Below are positions 26,215 through 37,300 of a DNA stretch of 64,000 nt, in pieces; positions within the stretch are counted from its first letter, which is position 1; each line of letters opens with the position of its first letter. A model generated the notes under the pieces. The model worked only from the letters and a program-made list of their open reading frames with translations. It was not told where the DNA came from and made no database searches. The position numbers and the translations under genes are program-made. The stretch is from Vitellaria paradoxa. Taxonomy: Eukaryota > Streptophyta > Magnoliopsida > Ericales > Sapotaceae. The stretch is taken from positions 46,210,367-46,274,366 of the forward strand of contig CM034237.1 in NCBI GenBank assembly GCA_019916065.1, read 5' to 3'.

Positions 26215-28020
26215 AAAAAATTTTTAAATTAAAATTTTCACCATCAACTTGGCTGTATGATTACTCCTCCAATATGCATTCGCCATCTGATGAAATAATT
26301 TAGTATTCCTATCGCCCTCCTTCAGCCATTGGATCCTAGATTTAGGTCTCCAACTAATCTCCTTAGTCTTGACCACTTCACAAAATTCCTTTCTCTTAGC
26401 CTCTCTAATACAAATATCTTCTTTAGAAATTAGTTCACTTCTGTCTCTCCTATGAATCTGCGCAATCTCTTCTATAAGAGTATTTTTTCAAACCTCCAAT
26501 GACCCTACCTCCTTCTTGTTCCATCTAATTATGTCCCTTTTAAGAAGCTGCGATTTCTTAACCAACCTATGGCTAGAGTTGCCAAACGGCCTGTAGCTTA
26601 CCCACAATTCTGAAACCTTGTTAGTAAAACCTTTCACTTTTAACCACATATTTTCAAACCTAAATGGCCTGGGTCCTTCCTTTACACCCCCACAATTAAG
26701 CATTAAAGGAAAATAATCATGTGTCGGCCTCGAGAGAAGAGATTGAACAGAAGAAGGAAATAACTCTCCCCAGCTAGTGGAAATCTGGAATTGGTCCAAT
26801 CTAGATTTACTCCTTATGTTTAACTAAGTGAAATTACCCCTCATCCACGGTAAATCAATGAGCTAAAAACCTTCAATAAAATCATAAAATTGTTGCACGA
26901 GAGCAGTGGTAATACTAAATTCCATCACTCAAAAACAACCATGATAAGGTAGAAATCCCCTCTTCCACACCATGACACATCCCACCTATATAAGGTTGCT
27001 CCAACCTCATCAAGAAATTCCTTCCTCTGGTAGTGTTCTATTGGTCCATGTACTCCTATAAATGTCTACCTAGCATTGTCATCCATACCACTAAAACAAC
27101 AGCTCACAGGCCAACTACCTGCTTTGCTATCTACGAGAGAGAGCACTGTCCCTCATGACCAAAACACACTCAGCTACCCTTACTATGTCCAAATGAACCC
27201 AGTTCACCCATTCCCCACCCCAAATGCTTCTAACTACAGCAACATCCACAACTTTCAATTTGGTTTCTTGCAAGCACACTACATCAAGTTTCTTGTTCCT
27301 TAGATTGCCTTGATGATTCTTCTCTTTCCTTCCCCACTGGGGTCTCTAACATTTCAGTTCATAATCTTGGGCTTCATTGATTACACAGTAAAAAAAGGTC
27401 CTTACTCTCCCTGTTCTCCCATTGATATCCATCAACCTCTCTCCTCGCGGTTCACCGAGCATTCCAAGGCTTTCGATTGCCTTTGATCCCTCCTTTTATT
27501 AGTTTTGCCCAGCAGTGTTGTCTTCCCATGCCTAGAATGTCTCCATCTCTCCTCAATTGCACCAATCAGTCACTGTAGCTTCTTCTCATGCCCTTCACAA
27601 GTCACACCCAGAACTTTCTTCACTGCTTTCACTCTCTTGAGCCTTGAGAACCCAATTCAAGACCACCACATCAGTATTGGTGCTTCCTTCCACTGACAAA
27701 TTCCCACCATCCTCACTTCCTTCAGAAGAAGGATCTAGACAAGCTAGAGGCACACAATCCACGTGCTCCTTCTCTGAACATTCACCCATTAAGCGGGTGT
27801 CTCCCCCCCTCTCCAGACAAGCTAATGGCACACAATGCTTTGGCACCTCCCTTGACGGTACCCCCAAACATCCAGCATCTTCCCCCCTCCTTCCTCACTT
27901 TAGTTTCCTCCACCCCCTCCCCCCCAACAAAAAAAAAATAAATAATTATGCCAAATCTGAGAGGTATAGAGACAAAGGAGATGAAGAAGATTTTACAATC
28001 AATTCCAGACCATAGAGAAA
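26215..28020 (-). mobile_element. LINE fragment: endonuclease region, inverted relative to its 3' end
   Basis: On the minus strand, 26799-26488 encodes a typical plant LINE endonuclease end (LSRPTHDYFPLMLNCGG, then GPRPFRFENMWLKVKGF). More endonuclease-like sequence lies upstream to about 27100, including IEGF, LIDLPWMRGNFT and FIGVHGP. Several stops and shifts break it. Towards 26215 the frame continues past the endonuclease with scattered similarity. The C-rich 27300-28020 part has no clear domain and may be the element's region before the endonuclease. The reverse transcriptase core is absent. Confidence 0.75.
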
Positions 28021-28149
28021 GATTATTTGGATCAGGTGGTTGTTTAGGCCTGGACCCATGAGATGTTGAAGACAATCCAAGCCAAGGCCCCTTTCTTAAC
28101 CAAAACTTATTTTGCTTTAATAGCGAAGGGTAAGGCCCTTTTTAGCTTG

Positions 28150-29504
28150 TTGGCGCTAATATGCCCATCACTTTGATTAATAGTGTTCTTTCTAGTCTTC
28201 CAACCTACTATTTCTCCTTGTTTCCAGCCCCAAATTCTGTGTTAAATGAGCTGGAAAGACTTCAGAGAAACTTTCTCTGGGGAAGAACTGATGAAGTCTT
28301 CAAACACAATCTAGTGAACTGGAAAACTGTATGTAGGCCTATTCACTCGGGAGGAGCAGGAATAAGGAATCTGAGACTCTACAATGAAGCAATGATGGGG
28401 AAATGGCTATGGAGATTTGCCCAAGAAGATTCCAGCCTATGGAAACAGCTGATAGTTAATAAATATGGAGTGGAGAAGGGAGGCTGGCTTTCTGCTTAGG
28501 TCCCTATTACCTTCGGCACAAGCATATGGAAAAGGATAAGAAGGATTTGGCAAAATTTTAACAACTGTATATCTTGGAAAGTGGGAAGGGGAGACAGACT
28601 TCTGTTCTGGAAGCACAATTGGTTGGAAATGGGCAGCATGTCAGAGCTATTCCCTGATATCTATGCCATCGCAGCTCATAAGAATGCCACAATCTTAGAT
28701 TATAGCAATGGGTTTGGACAGGAAAGAGTTTGGACTATCCAACTGCGAAGAAATTTGAACGACTGAGAACTAGAGAGCTTTGGCAATTTGATGGAACTTC
28801 TCTATTCTCTTCAGGTGGAAGACATAGCAGACGAAATGTCATGGAAGCAGACACATCAGAATAGTTTTACTGTGAAGTCTTTTTATCTAGCACTACTCGG
28901 TGCTGAGAAGGAAAGTTTTCCTTGGAAGAAACTTTGGAAAACCTTGGTTCCCATAAAGATAATTTTCTTTTCCTGGTGTGCAGCAAGGGGGCGGATTCTT
29001 ACCATGGACAAGCTAAAACTTAGGGGCTATTCTATGGCTAACAGATGTTCCCTTTGCCTGAGAAGCGAAGAGTCAATTGAACACTTGTTCTTCGACTGCT
29101 CATGGCCCTCCGAGCTGTGGAGCTTCATCCTCTCTTGCTTTGGAGTTTATATGTGTTTTCCTAATGACCTGAAGAGCTTCCTATTAGTGTGGTGGGGTCA
29201 AACTTTGGGAAAGAGGAGAAGGAAGATATGGAATCTGGTGCCTTTTTGCTTAATTTGGTTGATTTGGAAAGAAAGAAATAGAAGAATCTTTGAAAACAGA
29301 GAGATGACTGCTTTGTGTGTTAAAAGCCTCTTTTTATCTTGTTTATATAGTTGGGTAGAAGATGGTAGAGAGATTGATCTTTGTTCTTTTATGCAATTCG
29401 TGGCAAGTATGCAGTGATTAGGGGAAATGTAAATTTTTTCTTTCTTTTCCGGCATCTTTTCGATGCTATTAATAAAGAACTTACTTATCTTTTCAAAAAA
29501 AAAA
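28150..29504 (+). mobile_element. LINE fragment: end of reverse transcriptase, zinc-binding domain and poly(A)
   Basis: Plus-strand frames give the end of a plant LINE ORF2. The post-RT segment SVLSSLPTYYFSLFPAPNSV is followed by LQRNFLWGRTDE, GGAGIRNLRLYNEAMMGKW and then a zf-RVT domain with CSLCLRSEESIEHLFFDCSWP. Stops at 28497 and 28764 and a frame change break the reading. The element ends with AATAAAG-type sequence and a short A-run at about 29494-29504, so this is the true 3' end. The preceding part of the element lies inverted at 26215-28020. Confidence 0.85.
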
Positions 29505-29599
29505 GGACTGTAGGCCTTGTCAACTGGATCCATTAGAAGTGGAATGAAACAATTGTGGGTTTCAACGCCCTAAAGCTTAATAAGCTCAAATAGCTTAAA

Positions 29600-31500
29600 T
29601 CTTTTCCTAGAGATTTGGAAAGATATTATTATCCAATACCCTGCAGATGTTCTCTTTGAAGAGAATGATGTTATAGTTCAGCAAGTATACCATGCAAAAA
29701 CATTTTATGTTTGAAACATTGATGGATTATCACATAAGATAATTTATGATCAGTGTCATAGAATGCTGATGTATGGGGCGATGTGTAAAAGCATAGGAAC
29801 CCCTGATAAGCAAGCTGCTTTAATGATTATTGCAGGATTCATTGGTACCTTAAAAGGATGGTGGGAGAATATGCTCATAAAATACCAATGCCAAGAAATT
29901 CTTACTTCAGTTAAGATAGAACTTAACCCCTCCACCTCTACTCAAGAGAGTAGAGATGATTCAGATACACTGATTTGTGCCATCTTAGAACATTTTATTG
30001 GTATAATTACCAATAATAATGAGAATGTTCAGACTTTATTACAAAATCTTAAATGTCCTACTTTATTTCACTACAAACGGTATAAAGTTTTGGCTAGAGT
30101 TTCTCAATTAGGAGACCCTGTGACAGACCATTGGAAATCAAATTACATAGATGGTCTACCTATTCTTTTTGCAAAAAGAGTTAGAAAAGCTCTAAGAGAT
30201 AGAAACGATGAAGTTTCTATTAATTATTCCATATATACATATGGACACCTTTTTTTCATGCCTGGTGACCCTGAAGGTTTAATTTGATGTAATGACATAA
30301 ATCTAAGAGGGCAAATTAAAATTTAGCAAATCACAGAATGTAAGGAAGTAGGCGATTTTTGTAACCAATATGCCTTTGATATTCCAAAACAGGTTACTAA
30401 GCCCATAAAAACCATAAATAATCCTGGTAAAATTAAGATATATAAGAAAACAAATGTTCCGGAAAATATATTTCTAAAAGAAAGTATAATCCATAGACAA
30501 AACCTCCAAAGAAAACATTTAAAATGATTAAATGTTGAAGTGGTGGTAAAGTTGGACATTATGCTAATAAATGTCTAACAAAACAAGAATTAAAAGAACT
30601 TCAAATGGATGAAGCTCTTAAAAAAACAATATATAAAATTGTTCTTAATTCAAGTCCAGTTTCTTCTGATATTGAAGAAGAAATTTTTGAAATATGTCAA
30701 GATACTTCTTCTAACTCTAAAGAAGATCATGACAGTCTTGTGAACCTTGCAAGGAGCATTCTTTTACCTGTAATCAGGAAGATCAAAATAAGTGGAAATT
30801 GATTTCTGCTATGAAGAGTTTAAACATAAATGTTTTAACTCAAAAGCATGAAGACTTGTTAAAACTGGTTAATCAAGTCTTAGATCCTGCTCTCAAACAA
30901 AAGCTGATGTCACAATGTATTGTTATAAAAGAAAGCAAGCCCCCCTTCGGATGAACGTTACGGTATGCATGACATATACAAAAGAATGGAACAAAAGCAA
31001 GTTATACGACCTGTTACTGTTCAAGATCTTAAAAAAATGAAGTAAATGAGTTAAAAGGTCAAAATATCAACTTTAAAATCTGAAAATAACCAGATTAATC
31101 GAAGGCTTGAGATCCTTGAAAATAATTCAAGATCTTATTCTTCAAGTTCTTCCAGTTCAAGTTCTTCAAATAAGAAGAATGAAGGAGTTGATTATTTATT
31201 AAACATTCTCCAACAAGTTACAATTCAAAAGTATTGTATTAATATATTGCTTATAATAAACAATGAATATCTTGTTTCAAATCTCATTGCTTTGGTAGAT
31301 AGTGGTGCAGATTAAATTGTATAAATGAGGGATTAACTTCTACTCGATATTTTGAGAAAACTATGTAATCCTTAACATCTGCCACTGGCAACTAGTTGTA
31401 TGCTCGATTGATCTAATGTTAATATTTGTAATAATGATGTTTGTATACCTGCATCATTTTTTTTAGTGAAAAATCTTTCACAGCATGTTACTAAGTAGTA
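29600..31500 (+). mobile_element. Endogenous caulimovirid-like (pararetrovirus) fragment, coat to protease
   Basis: A decayed plus-strand fragment of a pararetrovirus-like polyprotein. 29700-30290 resembles a caulimovirid coat protein (a GxLKGWWEN core and a CPTLFHYKRYK stretch). 30533-30574 is a CCHC zinc-knuckle remnant with a stop and missing cysteines. 31298-31306 is the Asp-Ser-Gly active site of an aspartic protease, followed at once by a stop. No reverse transcriptase or RNase H is seen after it. Stops and shifts occur throughout, so it cannot express a product. A Ty3-type gag-pol is an alternative, but the coat-like block favours Caulimoviridae. Confidence 0.65.
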
Positions 31501-31744
31501 ATAAATAATTAATAAGTAATAAACAATAAGATTGGCAAAGAAGACTTATAGAAATAAACTTTATTTAGTATATCAATGATAGAGCCATCTGCTAAATCAT
31601 CAAGAGAAATATAAAATAGAAATTTTATTTGAAGCGTGTTGAAACGATGGTGTAGCCTCTCCTTTTATAATATCATAAAAGCACTATTCGGATTTCAAAC
31701 TGTTTTAAATCCAAAATACAAACAAAAAATAAAAGTAAACGTGC

Positions 31745-32888
31745 AATAATATGTCATTTTCTACTTTCTAGAGGCATCTCCTCGCTATTATTAGTCTCTT
31801 TAATCCGAAAGTAGCGATAGGGCATCTTGTTCTCTTCCATTTTTGTTTTATTAAGGTCATTCTTTCTTTTTGAAAGTTAAGTTGCACTAATTAAAGTAGT
31901 TTGTCTTATTTTGTTATCGGATGATATCTTTAAGATTCCACTTTATCCCTGCTTTGGAGGAGTTGGTAATGCACTAAAATAATCATCTAGATTTGTTTAT
32001 GGATCACCTTGTTGCCGTGGCCTGTGAGTGATTCACCTTAGTGGAGCACGAGCGCATATAAGGAGTCTTGTTCTACTCAACTCCTCTATTCCACAAGAAA
32101 TGGAGTAAGGACTTCCTTTTAGAGGAGCTCCCCTAAGTGGCTTTCTCTAGCGAGTACTTTTGTATTTGTTTCCGATTTAGTATCGAAGATTGACATTTTA
32201 TCGAACATATTTTCAGAATATGTGGGGAAAATTTCCCCTTTCAAGTATTCCGAACACTTAATCATTAATTCAGTGTCTGATGCATGATGAAATCTTCGCT
32301 CGAATTTAGGTTTAAGCTGAAATAAGATTTCTTGTAGTGAAGATTTAGATTTTTCTAAATTTTTTGCTGTCTTATGTATAACAGCGACGCTGTGAATCTT
32401 CTTGATCACTTCTTCACTATCAAATCCTTTCCACCAGCCATAATGAAAAGTTCTGTTAAGATTTGGAATGCCTAAATCATCCTGTCTAGTTTAACTTCAG
32501 CTTGGCCTTTACACAATGTATCCTATATATTGCTAAGTTCTGGATGAACTTCAACCCATTTTTTGTATTCTTCTTGAATAGATTTTGGCATCAAAGGAAG
32601 AGATGGTCCAACTTTGTTCCACAATTGATAAAACCAAAGTGGAACTACTTTAGTTTTCTCAGAGAAATCTCCATCAATCCTAAAGAACAAGGAGTGTTTT
32701 CTTTTGGGATTTTCATACTAGACGGCGTAATCCCAAGCTTTAATATAATCCTAGTAATTATACTGGAAACACCTAGTAGCTCCTCTAAAGGCAAGGATAA
32801 AATGAAATTTTAATGATATCATCCGACAGCAAAATAAGACAAACTACTTTAATTAGTGCGTCTTAACTTTCAAATAAAGAGAACGCCT

Positions 32889-32923
<35 letters not shown>

Positions 32924-33037
32924 TAAAAAAAAGTGGAAGAGGACAAGATGTTATGTCACTACTTCGGACAATCAACTCCAACAACAAAAGGACACACCGC
33001 TGAAAAGTAGAAAATGACATATTAATGTATATTTACT
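31745..33037. repeat. Inverted repeat around a caulimovirid-like fragment
   Basis: Arms about 31869-31928 and 32815-32876 are nearly perfect inverted complements (taattaaagtagtttgtc against its reverse complement). Weaker similarity extends outwards to about 31745 and 33037, where atgtcattttctac is also found inverted. The right arm is interrupted by the (AAT)n microsatellite. Confidence 0.8.
32119..32760 (-). mobile_element. Second caulimovirid-like fragment, opposite strand
   Basis: On the minus strand between the arms of the inverted repeat, a decayed frame reads from about 32700 down to 32119. It has a Trp/Tyr-rich LWFYQLWNKVGP block and then a Lys-rich helical region, which I associate with the part of plant pararetrovirus polyproteins before the coat domain. 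At least two stops interrupt it. A TATA-like catataagga on the plus strand at about 32051 could be a relic of a promoter, though that is weak. Confidence 0.45.
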
Positions 33038-35098
33038 TTCATGGCCTTAGGTAAGGCCAAACAGTTGCAATCTGAATTGATTTTATGCAATGTAATGTTG
33101 TGTCATCCTTTTATTCTCACGTTTGCTATATTTCTAATAGCTATGATCATCCTTGTGGGTTACCCATTGCATGGCTGAGGAGGAAGGTTTTTGTAGCCCA
33201 GGCCAGTGTAAAGTGTGTACTCCCACTGCTATGATTATACATTGTCTTTGGGTAATGGGCCTGTTCAAACCATATGCTGAAATCTCTGATAAATGGCCAG
33301 AGCCTGATACTAATTTCGATGTATTTTGGAACTGACTCTATTTCACCCGTAAGCTACAACTTAAGAAGGCTGGGTTGATGTTGGGACCATTTTTTTCCTT
33401 ATTTTCTTTTTCATTGGAACTTCCTACTGTTTTACTATGTTCTTATACATCAGAAATCTCCCGGCATATTTGATTTGATTTGATATTATTTTATTTTTTG
33501 GACAGAATTGGTCAAGAGACGCTAATGGAGGATAATTGGACTGATGACGACATAGAGATTGAATTAACTTATATAACTGTCCAGTTATCATATGTTCAGC
33601 AGGTAAGATATTGGCAGTAATACACATTTTTTTATTCTTTTGACAATGTTCGTTTGTCATTTTATCTAAATTCGCTTATTTCGTCAACACCTGGGACGTA
33701 CACGAGAAGCCATTGAAGCTTACATAGACATTATAAAGCAAAATCTGGCAAACGAATCATCACTTGTAGTGGCAACCAACAATCTTGTATCATTGAAGGG
33801 TCCAAAAGATATCTCTGATAGTCTAAGGAAACTTGATCGATTAATAGAGAAAGTCAGTAGGCCACAGAGCTTCCAGCTTGCTCGTGGACTTGACCTAAAG
33901 CTTTCACCAAAACAAAGGGAAGCAATATACACTAATCGGGTGCTTTTGCTTCTTCACTCAAATAAGATGGATCAGGTCATAAATTTCACTCTTTATGCAT
34001 CTTACCAGAGTCCATGACCTTCTTCTTCTTGCTGTTAATCACCCACCCCTGCTCCATTTCTCTCTTGCATGGGCCTTCTTTTCTTTGAATTCTTAATTGC
34101 ATTAATGGTTTTTGCAGGCTTGAGAACTTGTTGCTGCCCTGCCAGACATGTTTCCTGATAGCGTGATGCCCACGCTGCTTCAAGCTGCTGTATTGGTGAG
34201 AGAAAACAAAGCTGGAAGAGCTGAAAAAATACTGGCACAATTTTCGGAGAAGTTCCCGGACAAGTCAAAGATTGTTCTCCTTGCACGGGCACAAGTTGCT
34301 GCTGCTGCTGGCCACCCTCAGGTTGCGGCTGATTCCTTGGCAAAGATACCCGAAATTCAACACATGCCCGCCACTGTTGCCACCTTATGTCTCTCAAAAG
34401 AGCGAGCTGGAGATATAGAGAGTGCAGTTGCAGTGTTTGATTCTGCCATCCAGTGGTGGTCAAATGCCATGGCTGAAGACAACAAGCTCAACCTCCTCGT
34501 GCAAGAGGCAGCATCCTTTAAGCTGAAGCACGGGCAGAAGGACGAGGCTGCCCAGTTATACGAGGAGCTCGTCAAAAGCCACGGAAGCACTGAGGCTTTG
34601 GTTGGGCTGATTAAGACAGCTGCTCATGCCGATATTGATAAAACGGAAGCTTATGGGAAAAAGCTGAAACCACTGTCTGGTTTGAAGACAATTGATGTCG
34701 AAAGTTTGGAGAGGACTTCTGGTGCAAAGCATGTTGAAAATGGGAATCGCATAGGGATCACAGAACCATTTGAAGCTAAGGGTAAGGAAAAGGCGAAGAA
34801 GAAGAAGAGGAAGAGAAAACCAAGGTATCCCAAAGGGTTCGACCCTGCAAACCCAGGTCCGCCACCAGACCCAGAAAGGTGGCTACCTAAGAGGGAGAGG
34901 TCTAGTTACAGGCCAAAGAGAAATGATAAGAGAGCAGCTCAGGTGAGAGGCTCTCAGGGAGCAGTCGTCAAAGAGGTGGTCGCCAACACTAACTTGAAAT
35001 CGAACCAAACTACTAACTCCAAAGCAGCAGCCCAGAATGCAGTTGCAGAGCAACCAAATCCTTCTTCCAAGTCATCGAGAAAGAAATCGAGGAACTAA

Positions 35099-36249
35099 CC
35101 CAGAGTAGAAGTGTAGAAACACATTTTTTTTTAGTTACTTATTTGACTAATCTGTACTTTCTCCTTTTTTTTTTTTTTCATGACATTTTATGGGCTACAA
35201 TTTTGGTGATTTTAGGGGAGAAAACTTAGCACAGTTCATCTTTTGTAACTTATACCTCTTTTTTGTGTTAATATAAAGCCTTCATGTGGTGGCTTCAAGG
35301 TCTTTCTGCAGCTGTTTAGGTTCTTGTCTTTCAGCTGGCATTGAGAAGCTGGCTGCGTGCATATAGAAAGAGTCGGATGGAGCGGAGGCCCGTTCAAAGT
35401 CCCAAGATTTGTGGAGAGGAATGAAAATATAAAGTGCAAAAAAAATAAAAAATAAGAAATGAAATGTAGCCAAAAAACAAGCTAAATTTAATTCTTTCGT
35501 TTTTGTTTGGTTGGTCTAGATAAATAAGATTAACGAAAGTTTTTTTTTTTCTTTTCTTTACTTTTTTTTTTTTTTTTTGAAGGGAGTGAGAGAGTTTTAA
35601 CTTTTCGGTTGGAGATTGTAGTGAGATTTGATTTCTTATCAATAGAACCACACAATCTCAATTTGTTATCTTAAATCAAAGACGTGAATACTCTAATGAA
35701 ATTTGATATAAAATAATGTGTGTTTTAGATTTGGTGAAAAAAATAAATCATACAAGAAGAAAATGAGTTAAAATAAATAAAATAAAATAAAAAAGGTAGT
35801 TTGTTTTCTTAAAATCAACCCTAATTAATCGTTTACACATTTGATTTATTCTTTTAAATAAAATTTTTCTCCACAAAAGAGAAAGTTTTGATCTCCTTGA
35901 CTTGAGTCCTGGAGTTTCAGTTGAAACTATATTTCGTGGTCCTTTAGTTCCTTCTTCATTTTCTAAGACTGGTTTTAAAGTTATCAACGGGTAGATATAA
36001 CCTTTGTCATCTCCATTTAGCAATACTTTTCTTCGTCCCTGTCCACGTTCCTGCTGCGAGTATGAAATTTTCTTCATACCCGTCCCTGCTAGATAGCGGA
36101 TTTTTCGTTCCAATTCCCGTTTACTTGCCAAACACTAATAATAACTATAAATTATATATAATAAATATTAGAAATTATTATAAATATTATATATATTAAA
36201 TAAAAATAGATTATATACATATTAAATAAATATTAAAAATATATATATA
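35099..36249. other. SRP72 3' flank and AT-rich spacer
   Basis: The first 200-300 bases probably carry the SRP72 3' end, with several T-runs. 35940-36130 is a repeat-like segment rich in cgtccc, similar in kind to 40900-40980 on the other side of the LTR element. No gene is supported. Confidence 0.5.
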
Positions 36250-36254
36250 TTAAG

Positions 36255-36575
36255 TGGAGAAGGAAAAAATTGCGTAACCTCTCCGCTCTCGTCCTCCCCT
36301 TCATCTCCTAGACTAAACATATCTCCCAGGAGAGCCCGTGAGAGAGCCCTCTGCATATGTATACCTCCCTCCCTAGAGAGAGATCAAAACCCCCTTTTTG
36401 AACCCATTTACTCCTCCTTTTCGGCCTTCTTTCTAATCACGCCGTCTCTCGTCAAGTCATGGAGCGGCGGGAAAGTGAAGGTTTCTTTTTCTCCAATTTT
36501 TATAAACTAAAAGCCAATAGGATGCTATATATCAGAGTGGTCCCCATATATATATATATATATCTTGACTCTCCA
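36255..36575 (-). repeat. 3' LTR of the LARD-like element
   Basis: About 321 bp, TG...CA ends, with the purine-rich tract just inside. It contains a TA microsatellite near its right end, which differs in length from the other LTR. Confidence 0.8.
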
Positions 36576-36970
36576 ACTGCCCCCAACTTCTGCTCTTAGC
36601 TTAATACTAAGATAAGAGTTGAAGCTTAATAACAGATTCTGAACCATTACTATCCAAAACATATAATAGCAGAGTGAAATAGTAGCGTTGAGCAAACATA
36701 TAAATTGGCAAATGTATGAATAATACTTGGGAACTATATGCTATTTAAGTTCATATTAATCTTGAATGAGTTAAGATATTGAGTATATTCCTTAAAGCCA
36801 TAAGTAGTGAGCTTCCGACTTTATTGATTAGAGGCATAAAGTGCCAAGGCATAGATGTGAATGTGCCAAATAGATGAACTTTGATTGAGGTGAGTCGAAC
36901 AAGCAAATGCACTGAGTGTATGAGCTGAGCTAGAATGCCAAGGCATAATATTTGAGCCAAGCACTGGAGT

Positions 36971-37300
36971 ATGGCTAACCTGAGCAGGTCAAGTGGCCGA
37001 ACTGTGGCCTGAAGCCAGGTGTGGCTATGGCCGACCAAAGCAGATCAAGTGGCCGAGCCGTGGCCTGAAGCTAGGTGTGGCTATGGCCGACCTGAGCTGG
37101 TCAGGTGGCCGAATCGTGGCTTGAAGCCAGGTATAACTATGGCCGAATTGAGCAGGTCAAGTGGCCGAACCATGGCCTAAAGCCAGGTATAACTATGGCC
37201 GACCTGAGCGGGTCAGGTGACCGAACCGTGGCCTGAAGCTAGGTATAACTATGGCCGACCTGAGTGGGTCAAGTAACTGGGCTGTGGTTTTGCTAAGCAG
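36971..37300. repeat. 56-bp minisatellite inside the LARD-like element
   Basis: Six successive units begin atggctaacc or atggccgac/att at 36971, 37027, 37083, 37139, 37195 and 37251, a strict 56-bp period with no indels. The last unit is degenerate. Each carries gtggccgaac and gaagccaggt variants. Confidence 0.92.

Larger units (their letters stand above)
25590..33505 (+). other. 7.9-kb TE-filled intron of the SRP72 locus
   Basis: Intron between exon 3 (donor CAAAG|GTGATT) and exon 4 (acceptor GGACAG|AATTGG). The first 600 and last 470 bases are ordinary intron. The centre is LINE sequence in two orientations and caulimovirid-like fragments, listed separately. An (AAT)n microsatellite is at about 32889-32922. 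Confidence 0.8.
24101..35098 (+). pseudogene. SRP72: SRP72 (signal recognition particle 72-kDa subunit), apparently broken
   Basis: SRP72 is the TPR-containing protein that, with SRP68, forms the 7S-RNA-bound S domain of the cytosolic SRP. Exons: 24101-24245, 24388-24524, 25237-25589, 33506-33602, 33688-33975, 34118-35098. Phases agree, summing to 666 residues, the family size. TPR-like helices fill exons 1-5, including AYCLYRQNKLNEALELL. A Lys-rich RNA-binding region (about 563-610, with YPKGFDPANPGPPPDPERW) is in exon 6. Three lesions are visible. The acceptor before exon 3 is CGG (25235-25236 GG, not AG). The acceptor before exon 5 is CAA (33686-33687). Codon 2 of exon 6 is TGA (34121-34123) where relatives have Arg. 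Each is one transition from normal, and no frameshift is seen. Either the copy was lost recently, it is spliced unusually, or the sequence has errors. From memory, SRP72 and the M3 peptidase are also neighbours in Arabidopsis (At1g67680, At1g67690). Confidence 0.8.

Noticed and set aside
34148..35098. A separate intact 316-residue gene
   Set aside because: The frame is the last exon of SRP72 after an in-frame stop, with an acceptor at 34117; treating it as an independent gene has no promoter evidence.
36971..37300. CRISPR-like regular repeat
   Set aside because: The 56-bp units are contiguous with no unique spacers, the context is a plant retroelement and no cas genes exist; it is a minisatellite.
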